64,000 bases of DNA. It comes from Monomorium pharaonis. Taxonomy: Eukaryota; Arthropoda; Insecta; Hymenoptera; Formicidae. Below the pieces are notes generated by a model, which saw only the letters and a list, made by a program, of their open reading frames with translations, had not been told where the DNA came from and ran no database searches. Below, piece after piece: positions 12,201 to 28,200 of this stretch (position 1 is the first letter of the stretch; each line of letters begins with the position of its first letter). The DNA lies in assembly GCF_013373865.1 (NCBI RefSeq), contig NC_050472.1:2232001-2296000 (forward strand), given 5' to 3'. Both the position numbers and the translations under genes were made by a program.

Positions 12201-15200
12201 GCTCGTTAACAAATAGAATTCCTGTATACGGCGCGCGATCGATGGCTACCAAGGTGGAAGCCGGAGAACCGACGAGCGCTTTCCAGCGAGCCCAGCGGAA
12301 ATATCGCCGTGCTATTAGTCATCGGTAAAACGGCCCACTGATCACGACCATAAAAATCATTGTCAGGGAGAACGTAATATATTACACGCAAACGTACGGT
12401 GCAAACAATCGTCATCGTTTTATATAGATTTACCTTTAAATACTCGGCATAATATACCTGTCTGATTTGCGAATGTACAAAAGGAAAAAAGTATACAAAT
12501 ATATTCTGCTGCTACTTCTTTCACGTCAAATTAAATTAGCCGCGCAAAATCCAACAGTAACATCTGCAGGACGATAATCGCCGCTGTCTGTACGGCGTTC
12601 TGTTCGAGAATAATGTGTGGTTTTGGCTTTTATCTGAATGACATTTCAATCTCTGGAGCTTATCTCGCTTTCGGAATGACCGATTCAATTACTACGCTAA
12701 AGGATTATTTACGCTTGACGCGAGACCGGCGCTCATTCGAAAGTTAAAGCTCGATGATCCGGAGTGTCAGTGGTGGATCCTACCAGTCATCGACGGAAGG
12801 ATTAATTAAATTCGTTTCACCGCGTGTCACAACCGATCGGTATCAATCAAGCGAAAGCTCCCTCCTCCCCCCCGTAGAACCCGCGATGTCGTTAATTAGG
12901 AAATCACTCGTGCGCTGGACACCGAGCTAACGGTCTTCTTTTTTCTCTTTTTTGAACTCATTTAACCCTCGCAGAAACTCGAAACCGCACCGACGGGCGA
13001 GCCGGGGAGGAAATCGTTGACAACATATTTATTACGACGAACGGCAAACGCGACGCGAGTCTCTCCGAGTATTACTCTCGACGAGCGTCGCAATAACGAA
13101 CCGTCATTCGCCGGTAAAAGCTACATTACTTGCCGGCGTTTGTGAGAGAGCGCACGATATTGATATCCGGACAAATATATTTTCCCAACATCCAAGTAAC
13201 TCTATCAAAGTTTACTTAGTAACTCGGTAACGTGCGCGTCGCTCCCTGCCCCGACGACGTTGCTCCTTTTGCTGTCGCAGTTCCGACATGCGCCATATCC
13301 GTTCCTTTAATATCATATTATTTATAGAAACCGAGGAAAAACATTTCGAATATTTAAAAATATAGCGTAAAGATATCTCGATGTTTTTACGACTAAGGAA
13401 ACAAGAAGAAACTAGAAGAACTAAAGAAAATTAAAGCGTAAAACAATCTGAGAAACATTAAACGCAAAAAAACTCCGGAATCGACAATTAAAAACTGTGA
13501 GGTTGAGAATCGAATTGCGTGTCAGATTCGGAGCGCTACTAATATTTTATGCGTCTGTATAAGGGGGAAATAAATTAATATACGTTCGAAACTTTCGATT
13601 CGCTCGCGTGCAACAAACGATGACGCGAAGGTGCGACGCAAGAAATGAAACTGAAATACGATAATGAGCACGTAATTCTCCGGCGTTATCAATAATGGAC
13701 GACGAGTAAGCCGTGAAAGTGCGATCTCGCATGTGCCACAGCATCGATTACAGTTACCATATTAAGATCCGCTGAGATAGTGAAAAAGCTGCTGCGGGGA
13801 AATGGCGGAAAAAGCGCGGCTGTCACATCGCGACCGGTTTGGGAGAATTTAATCTCGCGTCCATCCGAGCGACGCGCGATTGGCGAGTTTGCTTCCCGCA
13901 TATCGAAGTTGCCCGTATATCGAAGTTATGCACAATGCTTTCGAAGAATGCGATAGCAGAAGCTTACCTTCTAATGTAACATTTTTCAATCGGTATTTGC
14001 ACGAATATTTCCCGCGGGACTTCCGCTGGAAAGCAATACTCCGAAATCCCGGCTATTTTAATAACGGCAATGTTGATTGTACTTTACTCGGTTAACTTGC
14101 GGTCGTCGAGTCATACGCGAATGGAAAATCGATATTCACAATCCGTAAGAATCGATGCTCCGGGTAATGCGGTTTATAATCGTAAACCCGCATCGGGTTT
14201 CAAACAGAAGATATAAACGAGCGACAAGAGAGTGAAATACCGAGAAATTAGAAAATTGCAGATATACAAACATGCTTTTAACAGTCTCATTTCTAATATT
14301 TGCTGCGCTGTCTGATACACCATTAATATTAATTGGCCACGCTGCATCCGGCCTATTATAGTACAGTTAACGCACACTCGCAAACATTTGTCATAATTCT
14401 CTGTATATCACCGGAAGAAGAATGGAAAAGCGCTCTTTTGGTTTTTATTTATTTATTTTTTTCGTATACCGCTTATTTCAGCTTTCATTCGTGCACCCAT
14501 GCCGTTATCGCGCGTAAAAGTGCAACGAATTCCCGTGATGGATATTTGTTCTGATTTTAGGTATCGTCGAGTTATACGTTTTTCCGTCGAACGGCGCGTT
14601 TTTACATATTTCGACAGCTTTTCAAACATATTTGTTCCGGCAAAATGTCGCGCGCGCGAAATACACGCGCGAGAGTATACCTCATATATTTCGCTTTTTT
14701 AACCGAATTAATTAATTGCATAAAAGTCACGCACACACTCGACGACACTTTGCATACGTTTTTCGTCGCTACGAATCAAAATTAATTATTCCGGAACAAT
14801 TTAAATGTGAACCGCGTGACTTTTCGGTCACTCAGCGTAAATACAAATTTATACGAAATCGTGGGAAATATAATGGCGTCTTCTATAGTCGTGAAAATCA
14901 CGTAGCATACATTAAAAGTATTATTTCGACAGTGGCCGAAATAATAAATTGATATTTTTTAACATTTATGACATTTAAATATGCTTTCCCGCACTTCTGC
15001 ATTTTAAAAGGATAGACTTCGGGCATGTGAAACATCGCAAATACGTATGTAGAATGCAATCGTGATAAAGTATACTATAATTATTCGTACTTTTATCTTT
15101 TCATGTCGTCATTTTTGTCAGAGCACGTTCGAGACACAATCCCTCTCGAGGCCGCAGCCTTTGAGAATTTTTGCGACATTTTGAGTGTTAAGTGCAGCGA

Positions 15201-16172
15201 GGCAAATAGCTCTCAGCTTCTCAGCTTTTCTCCGATCGACTAGTTGACAAAATTAAAGTTTACCAGATATTTAATATGACTCCGGTGTGTGTATGCGAGC
15301 GCGCGCGTATGTGGCAGGTACGAAGACCAGAGGTCGAGCTCCAGAGGATAATATTTCGGATAAAGGATATCGCGTATCGTAAAGCGCGATGTAGCCGTCA
15401 AACGGGCTGCGATGACGTCGCAAAGCGACCGAAACAAGGGAAGAGGACTGAAGAAACGGGGTACGGAAAAAAAGAAGAATAAGCGGATGCCGCGACGAAG
15501 ACGTGGGCGGTAGCGATGATGGCGTTCACCGCAACGAATTCATAACTTTGTAGCGTAGAAAATTTTACCGCGGCTCGTAAAGGAGGCACGCTATATACGA
15601 TGCCGGCCAATCGGCAGCGGGCAAATAGCGGCGAGGACGGGCGCGTCGTTCCGATGCAAGCGCTTATTTATGGCGAATGCGGTGCTGGCGGCGCGGGCGG
15701 TAGGACGATGGATCCGTAAGATGATCGAGAGTCTGAGTCCCGATATCTCCTTCCGAACGGGTTACGATCGGCCACAGCCCCTGGGGCTGGCAAGAGACGC
15801 CGCCGATGAATTGCGAAACAATTTTCGCCTTCTTACTCGATTTGCACGAATACATGTGGAGCTGATGAAGAGAACAACCGAAAAATCGATGGCGACATGT
15901 GACATGAATAAATTGTACGAAACACTTTTAAAGCATCTTTAGTTTTTAGTGTTATATTGCGATGAAGAGAGAGAGAGAGAGAGACAAAGAAAACTTTACT
16001 CTCTTTTGCCTGCAATATTTTAATTTAAATGTAAAGAAATCATTCTTTAAAAAGCTACTTTCGTTAACCATTATCATCTTCCAAAAGAAAAAAGGGTAAT
16101 TAGGCGTTTAAGATTGATAGAATGACTAGCATGTAAAAACAGAATGCGAATAATCTCGCTGGTTCGTTTACT

Positions 16173-16222
<50 letters not shown>

Positions 16223-19200
16223 TATCTGTCGTGAGAAATACAAGCAGAAAGAAAATCAAACCAAACAATTTATGAAAATTCACAAAAACAAGTACGACCA
16301 TTTTTACACTCGCAAATGTAAAAAGTAAGACTAAACATCTTCCTAGTAGCATAGTATTATTTATGGGCAACCTTCTTTTTGTTTTAGAATTGCAAATAAT
16401 AACTAAAATCGTATCTCGTAATTCAGATCGATGGAAGACGAATCTGATTAAATCCCACGATTGCACATCATTTCTAAATTAATAGCGGATCCTTGAATTT
16501 AAATATTTTTATTTAAGTTTCATTCAAACCTTGAATCTTAAATATTACCAATGAGTCATGGTCATCAACTTTCGGCTGCATTCACGGGAAGTGTATAATT
16601 TTGAATACGCCCATAAATTGTGAAACTTGTTTTTATACACGTTCAGATTTTGTACAACGCGAAACTTAGAGTTTTTCGGGGAACAACGTGCCACGTACAT
16701 TTCTTAGTAGCGAAATTCACGCGTTTAAGCGACGGTATGCGCAACTCCCTTGCACTTTATTTGTTCAATCCCGAGCTAGCATCAGCCGCGTAAACATATT
16801 CGCGCGAGCCGTAAAAGATGGGATACCCGTATGCCCGGTTCGACCGAGAAACGGCCGTAAAAGTCCATTGCTGCTGCTCAAAATTATAGTAATCCGATGA
16901 TATACGAGGCATCCCTGTAACGATCTCTAAACGGAACCATAGACGTCCATATTGAACGCAGTGAAAACACACACCGGCGTTACGTTTCGTTAATGTCCGC
17001 GTCGCGCAATCGGTTTTTCAATCAACCGTCCGGCGAACCCGTTATTATGCCAAAGCGTCGCGCAAAACCCATGTTTGTATTTTTACAATCGCACGTCGTT
17101 GTAATTTTACGATCGCGCGGTCGAGTCATAATACGAACAACGCGAATTGGCACTGGAAACCAAAACTGCAATCAGTATGCAATTCGCGTCTTTTTTTCCT
17201 TTTCTTAAGAATGAAGCTACGGAGAAAGCTGTGAAACAGTACGACAAATATTACTATAATTTACTAATTTACATTTCATTTACCGTAATATATTTTCCAT
17301 CAAAAAAGTTTCGTGCGAATCGAGCAAGGAATTTATCTCAGACACAATGACATGTCATATCTGAGCCGTTTTCTCTCAAAGAAAAATTTAATAACGAGAT
17401 TATATTATTGCCAGGACGTCCTGGCGACAATCTCCTTGTTTAAGCGCTATTCCTCGCAGCCTCGCATTCTTCACATTTCACAACTTCCAGGTCACAGGAT
17501 GGAATGATATTTCGATCGCATCGATTAATCGGCGTCGACATACATAAATGTACGTAGGACGCGTAAGTGTGTAAATGCGTGCGTGGGTATAAACGGAAAC
17601 CAAACGTTGAATTCGGTTAATGTCTTGCGGACAGGCGAGCAGATGAGGCTGCCCTGACGTTGATAGGTTCGAGGGTGGGAGAGAGGGAGATGGCCGAACC
17701 GAGTCGAGAGATCGGTGAGAGAATCGGAGCGACGGAGGACAGGGTTGGGTTTACAAGCGAGGGGACTGTAAAGTGGTAACCGCAGAGCTCGGTGCCGAGC
17801 CATCGGGAACAGATTGCAACTCTCCACCTGCATCAACTATCTCTTCTCCTCCCTCTATCTCCCCCGGTGCGTCGTTGCCCGTATCTCCTTCTCTCTCTCG
17901 CTTGCTCTTGCGTCTCCTCCCTCCTCTCTTTTACCTATGTACCCCGGCCGTTGTTTCTCTAACCAGCATGTCTCTCTCTATCTCACTCATGCTCGTTGTA
18001 TATGCGTCCTCCTGATACCACCTCTCGCTCGCCGTGCGCCAACGACCCTGCTTACCTCGCGAGCACAAAATACCTGACAACCCCATTGTCAGTCCTATTA
18101 ACAGGTGTTAGAGCGCAATTAACTCGGAATCCCGACGCCGCTTTCGGCCTGGGGGATCGATCAGACGGTCCGACTGTTTGTCTTTCCGGGACGATACTGG
18201 CCGAAAGAGGAGAGTACCGCGCACCGGATCTAATGCCGAAATCTCATCACCACTCCGATTTGTTTTTGCAAAACGTCGACGTTCGATTAATCGCACAAAT
18301 CGAGAGGGAATGGCGGGACTTCTCACTCGCGACAAGTTTCTTTTCCATGGAATATAAAATTCGCGTTAACAAGTCACTTTTCGCGGAAAGCTCGAGTTTA
18401 ATATTCGAGAATACACTTCTCTGTTTATGCTAATAAACGGTCTGGAATGAGATTAATTTTCGTTCAAGCGTTTACCCTTGGCGATCTAAGGAACGGAGAA
18501 TGAGACCGTGTAATAAAACGGGCAGTATCGTTCCTCATGTTTTGCGACTATATTTTCTGAGCGAGCGTTCCATCGAGTTTATTATCCTCCCCCCTCCCTC
18601 CTCTATTTACCCCCCTGCAGTGTACACACCGATTCTTTTAATACTTTAGTACTTTTTCTATTTTTAACGGTAGCAAATATTAAAACTTAGTAAATTTATT
18701 GATTTAATCCTACTTAAGTATCTTCCGTAGTCATATATTGATCTCATGAGTAAACACGTCCCTTGAAATTATTCCTAAAAATTTTTTATTCCCTTTAGAT
18801 TCTCGATATAATTTCACTTTACTCTCGCTCGTAATTCGCTGTTGAGTAAAATCATCCGTATTTCCGTCAATTTCCGACGCAACGAATCTACCCCAGACGC
18901 CCGTGTATCTCGGCGCGCTGTAAAAGGGAAAAGGGATAAACGGGCTGCAGAGTTGCACCCCTAGCCGGCTTTACGACTGGCTCTCAACGCGTTCGAAACA
19001 GGCGTCTCTCCCCGGATGCACGCCCGTAAAACTTAATTGCTGCTGCAATACGTATATATCGGAGAGTCGTCCCGGCGTCATGTACCGTTCTATGTATATA
19101 TAGAAATTCATCGTGGCGGGATATACACCGCATACGTATCTCTCTCTCTCTCTCTCTCGTCACCTCGTACTCGTCGCTCTCATCCCCTTCATTTTGACTT

Positions 19201-22200
19201 TCCTTCCTAGAGGAGCTAGATCTCTATACATCCGGCTCTTTTCTATCTCTCATCTTCTCACTTATCCCTTCCTTTCCCCTCCTTCCGTATTCATTAGCAT
19301 TTCTTTTAGATTTTCTCTAGCTTCTTTTAGATTTTTTCTAGTTTGCCTTCTATCGTCTTCTACCGATCTTATTTAAGAGTAAACCTACCTTAACATTACT
19401 CGCCAAATTTATCAAAATTCGGTACAATTGTAGAGTCGCGATCGTAAAAAATAAAGTTTTTCGATTATATAAAAAAATTAATTTTTATACCAGTAGCTTT
19501 CAAAATTCAGTACACTTTATACATTTATGAAATTTATCATGCTTAACTATCATGCTTCAGAAGATATAACTTAAAAAGTGAATATTTAGCCAATTGTTAA
19601 CTGATTTCATTCCTTTAAACACGTTTGGTTACCAATGGAAAAAATACGTTCCTCCTACGAGTATATTGAGCTTCAATAAATTCGATAAGTAACATAGAAA
19701 TCAAATTTGTTTACTTTAAAGAACGCAACAAAGAGTATATATTCGAATTTCTCACAGTTTAACTTTTATTTTTTTTTAATAGTTATTCGCAAAGGAAACA
19801 ATTTAGTTGTTTATATAACGCCATTTGAAACATAAAAGAATAAAAATCCTGCGAGAAACAACATCTCAGAATTTACTTGTATATCAATATTTTCTTCGTA
19901 ACTTAAGAGCATTATTTGAAAGTAATGGAAAACATAATATTGAGCTATGACGAGAACAACGAGAGCGTAGAAATTCCATGGGCTTCCATGGTCCTCATTT
20001 CACGTCGTACTTCACCCGTGACACAGACGATAGGTCGACGGACGTATTATTATATCTCGAACGCACTAGAATCCATCGGCGGCATTTGATTGACGACGAG
20101 ACATATTGGAGGGCGCGTTATGTCATAGAGATTCCTCTTGACGGCTTCGAAGAGCAAGAGGAAAAGAAGAACGGGAAGATAAATGGAAAGAAGTAGATAA
20201 AATATGGAAAGGGAAGAGCAATAAGCAAATAGAATATAAAAAGATAAGGCGACAAGAGCAAACACGTGCGTCGTATTCGTGCGAATAGCATTTAAGCAAC
20301 CAGCAGTTACCTTTAAATATTACAGATAGCAAAAAGTTAATCTTAATATTCAAATTTTAATACATGATCAGCGAACCCTCGAGAGTCTCAATTTCTGAAT
20401 TATGTATCCTCGCACGGCGTTCCGTTGTTTTCACCAGGATAATGTTCTTCTTGTCCGCCGACACACGGAAGAAGTTGGTAACAAAAGATGAGACAGAGAA
20501 TGCGAAAGACAGAATGTTCGATCGCTAAGGGAGAATCTTCCACTTCTCCTTTTACCCTCAAGCAATTATGCATAATAGGGGTAGCAGCTGGCCCGTAGCC
20601 ACATCTACCTGTTGCACGAGAAGAGCCGAATCGCTTGTCGGCGCGAAACTACGGCACCGTTCAAGAGGTCGTTCCCGAGGGTAGGAGGTAGGACACTGTG
20701 AAAGAAAGAGGCCACGCGTCGATTTAGGGGTGGATTTCCGGCAACCCGGATTGGGAAACGCGAACTCGTGTCGGGAAAGGCCAAGATTGGATTTCAGTTT
20801 CGCTCATTCGTACGGGACCATGAAGATCTATCGAGCGTTGAGCCGCGTCTTATGTGTGCGCCGTTGCGATGGGATAAATCATATCCCAAGTATAGTTCCA
20901 GAAAAAACAACAATGCAGCAGCTGCCTCAAACGAGTTTTAATATTTCTAATGGCGCATGGATCTCGATTAACTTTGCAGAAATCTAACTAAAGGTTTTAC
21001 GTCCCAAGTTACCGCGAGTAAACAGCAGCTTACTAACGCAATTACCAATTAATTTGTTTTTTTTTTTTACCGGTGATGTATACGAAATTCACTGAATAAG
21101 ATCAAATGCCAATTGACGTATCGGTCACGGTGTTAAACGTGTTAATCATACATCCACAAGGAGAATATGCAAAGATTTATTTCATAATAAAATAGGCAAG
21201 TGAGCTATAATTTCCAACAACTCGTTTTAATGTTCAAAAAAAGAAATCGCCTGAGTAAACGAGACTCTAGAAAAGTATCTAAAAATGTGTCAAAACTTAT
21301 GATCTCTATAAAGGTGAGATGATTACATTTGCTGTTTTTTAAAACAGTTAAATGTTAGTTAATTTGTAAACAGCATTAAATAGTTCAGTTGACATTTTCC
21401 ATTTCACGTCTAATGTCACCGAGATTTCATACGTAAGTCAAGTAATTCAAAGCAAAGGTAAACGAGTCGTGAGAGAAATCGGGACTGATGTTAACGAGAA
21501 CTAACAAGTTTTCGTGACGCGTTTCCAAGTCGCACCGAAATTTATGATTCACCGTATAATATTATACTTGGCATGCTGGTACTTTCTACAATAATATATA
21601 CGTAAACTTTCCATAATATTTATAATTAATAATCCATGTATGTATCTTGCATAAGAATAATCAGAAAAAAAATCTTTACATGCCATTTCAGTAAACTTTT
21701 CACCTCACTTGTGATATTAACTTTACCGAGACCCGTTATTTTAATTTCCCTGAGATTTTTTTGTGCTTTGTTTCACATATAAAATTATTTTGAAAGGCAT
21801 CCCAGTTTGTGATATAATTTCTCCTAGCGCACCATCACCGATGTCGTTAGCGATTCGAATGTTAATAATCTAACATGCTGTTATTGACGTTAGAAATCTA
21901 GGAATTGTTAATCGCGATCCATTGTCGCGTCGTCAGTTTATAGAAAGCAAAACAGAAATTTTGGGTAAAGGCATCAATAGTGGCTACCTTTTGTATCGCG
22001 TATCATAATTCGTAGCAAGCGGTGAACTAGCATTGTCGGTCCAGTTGGCATATAACAGATTCCTAATACAAAGCCGACGGTATAATTAATTGCCGTCGGG
22101 TACCGTTTTAATATAATTATGCGCGACTACTGATGTTACTGCTAATTGCAAAAGTTTCCACGGCCGCGCGGTGCAATGCCGCGTAGCATTTCGTTGATAA

Positions 22201-25200
22201 AATCCGCACGTAGCGCCAAAGTTCGCGGTATGATACGGCTAATATTTTCCGCATTTTCTTTTCCCCGTGGCTCACAATTACGCAAATGCATTACAGCGGG
22301 ATACCCCTCTGCCGCGCGAGCGAGGGGGAGTATCAACTCCGATCCCGAGTTCATATTTCATTACGCTTTTCTGCCGCGGGCTCAGTTTCGCGAAAGTTAC
22401 GCATCCGAGTATACAAGCCTCGTTGTGAATAACACGGTGACTAGTGGAGGGAAAACAAAATACGAAAATGTAATACGCGTTGCGCAGACTAACGAAATAT
22501 CGGAAAATCTGGTCGTAAACAACGTTCGTATAATTTCAAGAGGATCTCTGGATGCAGAACCTTGGAGTAAAAAAATTACTGAGGTGTCACACGTTATTGC
22601 GTATAACAATATCGCGCATTGATGAAATTCTTGCGTAGCATCTTATAAATATCTCAAAATTCCCACAAATTCACGATAAAAAAGTTAAGTAATTAATTGC
22701 TCGACCACTTCCCCTCCCGATTACGTAATACCGCTCGATTTCTCGGCCCCATTCAACTTTCGCGGTAATTAAGCATGCGCCCGATAATACCGCTTCCATT
22801 TTTCTCGCTCGTAATTACGCGCCTAGTCGGCGAGATAAACTCTTCACCGATTGAGTTCACACGATTTTCTCAGAGCCGGATTTGCGCGCGCGATTGCTCT
22901 TTCACTGATCTATAGACGTGAGATTTCAGCGTCTACCTGCTTTTACCTGTTCTTCCGTTCTAATAAACTCTCAAATTTTGCGTACAAAATTCGAGGTCTG
23001 ACGAAATCTTTTAAGAAATCGATCTCATCTGCCAGAGAGGATCGTAAAATCTTTCGCAGATCTGCCGACGTGCTAAATAGCTTTTTCTTCCGCGCGTATG
23101 TTGGAGTTTACTTTATATTTTGCTTGCGAGACGTCATCAAAAACTTCCTCGAGACACGGCGATGTTTATTCAGACGACGCGGTGTGAATCTCTATGAAGA
23201 CACGTAGCACGCATTCTGCAGTCTGTTTACAATATATTACAAATGTTAAATTCTGGAAAATTTCAATTATTTACGCCGTCCAAGTTTTGACGTTTCGACA
23301 TCGTTCTTTATCCGGCGGCTATAATTAATTAGTGGCTCTTTGCTTCTCGCGCATTGTCCGCAAAGATTTTGATAATGACTCGCGGACAAATCACCCTCGA
23401 TTGCGTCTCTAACTCAAACTACGTATACATTTCTTCTCGCTTCTATTTGTAAAATAAACGTTGGATGAATAAATGGCGGTGCACAAAATTAAATGTCCAA
23501 GGTATGAAAGCGCGGTCTCTAAAGCGGGAAAAAATACTTTATATTCCACGGTATACACCGGCAGGAGAAACGCTAATTCCAACGAGAGCCACGCAAGCTT
23601 GTCGCGGGGGTGCGGTAACATAATTTTTCTAGCGTTCAATCCGCGCCTTCGAATAGGCAGCGAATGCACTCGGTGCGACGAGACGCGTGTTTTCCCGCTC
23701 GGCACACTATGTAATTTTCATGTGCGTGTACTACGTGTGCGCCAATCCAATTCATACGGTGACAGACAGGCCGATACACTTTTACTGGATATTTTATAAT
23801 AATAACTTTCCGCCGAGGACGCGGAAAGGAAGATGCAAATTCGTTTTTTATTAACGAGAGAGGGAGAGCCGTGCAAATCATGTTCGCGAGGCGGAAGGAG
23901 ATTGCGGCGGCGGTACGAGCGTCTCACGTAGAGCGTCGTAACTGTATGACGATCTTCGTGACTACGCGTTGCGAGGCGAACGTCTTCAACGCACGTGACA
24001 CTCGCGCCCGAATGCCGTGTCTTCCTCCACGGGCGAATCAAATTTATCGGGAAAGCAAACGACGCGTGACGACAAGAATTTATCGAAGAAACGTATCCAT
24101 TAGTACACACACGGCTGTCCTTTTAAAAATTGCAAGTTTCTGCAGAAAGATGGTCCCATGTGTATTTTACTCCTCAATTGCAAAATCTTTAGTATATTTC
24201 GTGCAATTTCGTTTTAATTGCGGCAAAATTTTTCTCGGCGAGTGTAATTAAATGCTCACGTTCCTTTCAAGATTTTTAAGCGGTAACACGAGGTTGCGTC
24301 TAGAAACGAAATTAAGAGAACGATTCGTAGAACATTGCGCAGGAAAATAATAAAGAACGACAGCTCGAGGGTTTACGAGAATGGATAACGAGCTACGGAA
24401 TGACAAGGAGAGGTTTAGCGGTAGTTGCGGAAGGCACTAATTAGTGACTCCTAACAGGTATGTGAGTATAATTAATTGGCAATCTGGCCAAAGAATAAAA
24501 ATATGCGCGCACAGAAAACGTACGTTGTTTTGTGACCAATTTTTTTTTATCATAGCGGTCAATTTTACTTATAATAAACCCCATGAATTTTTCTCCAAAA
24601 GTAGCAAATCTAAAAATTTTTATTACAAGTTCGTTAGAAATATGAGCGAAACACTTTGCTGGCGCGTTAATGCATCGTTGAACGACACGGTGTAACGTCA
24701 TGGGGGAAAAAATGACGAGGAAGTGACGTAATCGAACGTTCGCAATTGGCTACCGTTATAAAAATCGGGAGACGAGGGGGAGAAAAAAATATAAGCGCGC
24801 TTGAAAAACCAACGATTCGACGGCCGTCGTAAAATGCACGGACCAAGACCGTACACACAAAACTGGTCGACGCTTTCTCCGGGAAGGTTGTGTGTTACAC
24901 CCATAAGTGATAAAGTGGCGAGACGACGCGAACGTTTCGACTTTCTCGATACGCCGCGCCAAACAAATATCATTTGATTAACACGTGCTACGACTGAAGA
25001 AAATCTTTAGAGTTTCGTACAAAAGAAAAGTCCGGAGTTTTGTTATCCAGGAGAGAAAACGGAAACTCTTGTAAAAAAAAAAAACCGTGAAAATTAAAAG
25101 ATATATTTTTAACACTCGACGAAAAAATTACCTCATAAATCAATCCATCAGAGTATTGGTCATGAATTTAATAGCGTTCATCGCGGCACACAGGCGAAAT

Positions 25201-28200
25201 TTCGGATAAATTGATAATACGATATATAGATAGGCGCTTCAAACCGGATTTTACCGTGAGCGGTTAATGCATTATATAATCAAACTCGTCAAATCATTAT
25301 TCACGTAATTCCTATGTATAATTAATATCGTGGTTAATTGAAATCCTAGCAAAGAACAAAGACTATGCGAAAACGTTTAATGAAATTATAAACTATTAAA
25401 AACGAATCCCATAAATGATTAACGTTCGCGCAATTTGTATGCTTCTATGATAAATCGCGCAATACACTATTTATTGCATCACGTTCTCTCTCTCTCTCTT
25501 TCTCGCGATCTTTATCAAAAACCTTCTCTTCTTTATTGTATCGCTTCCGCATGGATGGAGCTGTGCAAAAGCAAGTGAAGTGCAACGAAAGTTCAAAAAT
25601 GAAAACTAAAGCGATCGGAGTGAAAGGACAGTCCTTTATTCCAACTGTTAATTAGTTGTTGAAAATGCTAGTCAATGCAAAACGGAGAGCAAAACTTATA
25701 TCTTTGCGATTCTCATATCTTCTCACAAACTTAACGTTTATTAAAAATTACTTTAATAAAAAGAGAGAAAAAGGATTTATATTATTTATGCATATTTAAC
25801 AAATTCGTTACATGTATGTCTTAAAATATTATATCAATCAAATTTACCGTATTACCGATTAAAATATTCCGCGAGAGAATTAATCTTTCATAATTCTGGT
25901 TACAATAGAGAAAAAGAGAGGGTATAATCGTTTTCCTCTCTTTCCAATATTTAATTGTTTATCCGCTCGTACATTTAAATATCCAAGTGGTGAAGGGATT
26001 AAATATATTCAAACATGTTCCCATTTGTTCATACACGCGCACGATGCTGAAACACATAATCGTACAAATACGAGTACGTGTAAAAAATTATCTAAATGTG
26101 TTTTTCTCTTTTTTATACAATTTATTACCGTGCTACCTGCGTTGCAAATCGACCAAATTCCCGTACAATATCATACTCTCATTCGCGGAAACGCTTAAAA
26201 CGTTACCACGAATTACTTCCTGTACAGTGGAATAACTTACAAACAAGGGACGTGGGTTGATTGATACCTGAGAGTCGACGATACTATCGCGAATCGTTAG
26301 ACGCCGGCGTGTGCGTCTTTATATTTCCCTTCTTTCACATCACTCGTTACCGGTACCACACACACGACTCGTTATTGACGTAGCCTTTATCTCTGGCGCA
26401 CGTCAACCGTAATCGGTACGTACTAATGCCGGTGGAACAAAGTTGGCATAATCGCAACAGAGAGGCGACTAATGTACTTAGCGTAATACCCGTTCAGGGA
26501 TTTTGAGAGTGCATCGAGGCGGACGCGGAGCGGAAGCCTGGGTGTATTGCGGCGCATCGAGAGTGCATAACCGAGGCTTCCCGAGACGGCAGCGGGGTAA
26601 ATAAGAGAAACGCGGGAGGATCGAGGAGATGATAGAGCGAAAAGGGGTTGCGGCGCGAGCTGCAGAGAGGAAAGTCTCCGTCGCGCAAGCGACTACTCGT
26701 GACTTCGAATTAATAATCGATGCGTGTAGAAGTGCAACAATACATAAGCATAGAAAGTTCCTTAGCGAGGGAAGGGAGTAAGGAAAACGCATGAGACAGA
26801 GACAGAGAGAGAAAGAGAGAGAGGGAGGTGCAAAGTTGCGCGATATGTATGTATCTAACTCGTGAACAAAGTTAGTCGATTCCCTATGGTCACTTCGCCT
26901 ATCGCGCGAACGCTTCGAGCTTTCGTTATTCCGGGCTGCGGGGATTTCTGTGTTTCGCCTGCTGCCATGAATATCTATGCTCAGTAAACGCGGCAGACGC
27001 GCGATCGGCAAGCAGACAGTAGTTCTCCTCGCGTTTGTTGTTCCGTCGCAAACAGATCGAGCGGACTATTAATTCTCGCGAGACTCGCGACGAGAACCGA
27101 CTCGACGTGTTCAGCCTCCGATTCGAGAAATATAGAATGCGACAAGGAACGACGATAAAAAGTTTGACGAACGAGACGCTCGAATAATTAATTCTGATCC
27201 CGCGTAAACGCGCAATCTTTATTTCCTGTACGTTTCGGAGTCAAAGCGCTGACCACTGAAAACAGAAAGATGTCTTGACGTCAAAACGGTAAAAGGGAAG
27301 CTTAATGACAAAATGTAATTAAAAAGTAGCTCACTGCCTAAAAAGGCGCTTGGTTGTTCGTCGTTTTCTTAGTTAATGACGCGCAAATATTCGTGATTGC
27401 TTTTGGAGTATAAAGTTGCCTTAATTACAGTAATAGATCGGAAAGAGAGAGAGAAAGATGTGTATGTGTATGTTGGATAATCAAGACGATTAATCTGTTA
27501 TATGTACGTTTTTCATTCGTCTAATTGCACCAACCATTTAGCTCTCGTTTCGTCTCGCATGCCGGGAAAGGAATGCCTTGCAAAATACGTTGATGTAATT
27601 CATAATTACCGACGGATTTACATCGTAAGAAAGGAGAGGAAAGGAACTGGGCGCATTAATGAAGATTAATAACGATGATCTTTTATTGTTTATATTCAGG
27701 GTAACGTGTTGGAATACTTAAAAATACGCGTCGCTTTCTCGTATTATATCGCGCTTTATTTGCTCACCGATGCATAGAACGTCGCTCAATGAACTCCGAA
27801 AAAATTCTTTATACATTCTTGATACAGTTGTTATGTAGTCCCGGTTTAATATTCTAATACCGATATAGTACATGCACGATTGCCGTAACGTATTGTACAT
27901 AGAAAGTACCGTTGCAACACGTACAAGAGATTAAACACTGATTAGTTAATGGTAAAAGATTTGACATTTCTCGATTATCCATAGACGTTTAATCTATAAT
28001 TCAATCTATTTAGCAATTTCATCTAGCAGAACCGACGGTGTAACGCGTGCGTGTTTATCTCTTTGTCACGTCTAACGTCCCGATACTATAAGTTGACGGG
28101 TATTCCATCGGATAGCCTGATAATGCAATTTTTACTCCGAGACGCTTACATTAGTCTCGACGTCGACGGCAAACGCGAGAAACGTATACTTCCGTCACTC

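Noticed and set aside
22146..22622. 158-codon plus-strand frame
   Set aside because: No recognisable domain, a GC-rich first half and no promoter or splice support.
26478..27011. 177-codon minus-strand frame
   Set aside because: Arg/Ser/Leu-rich composition from CT-biased sequence, with no domain.
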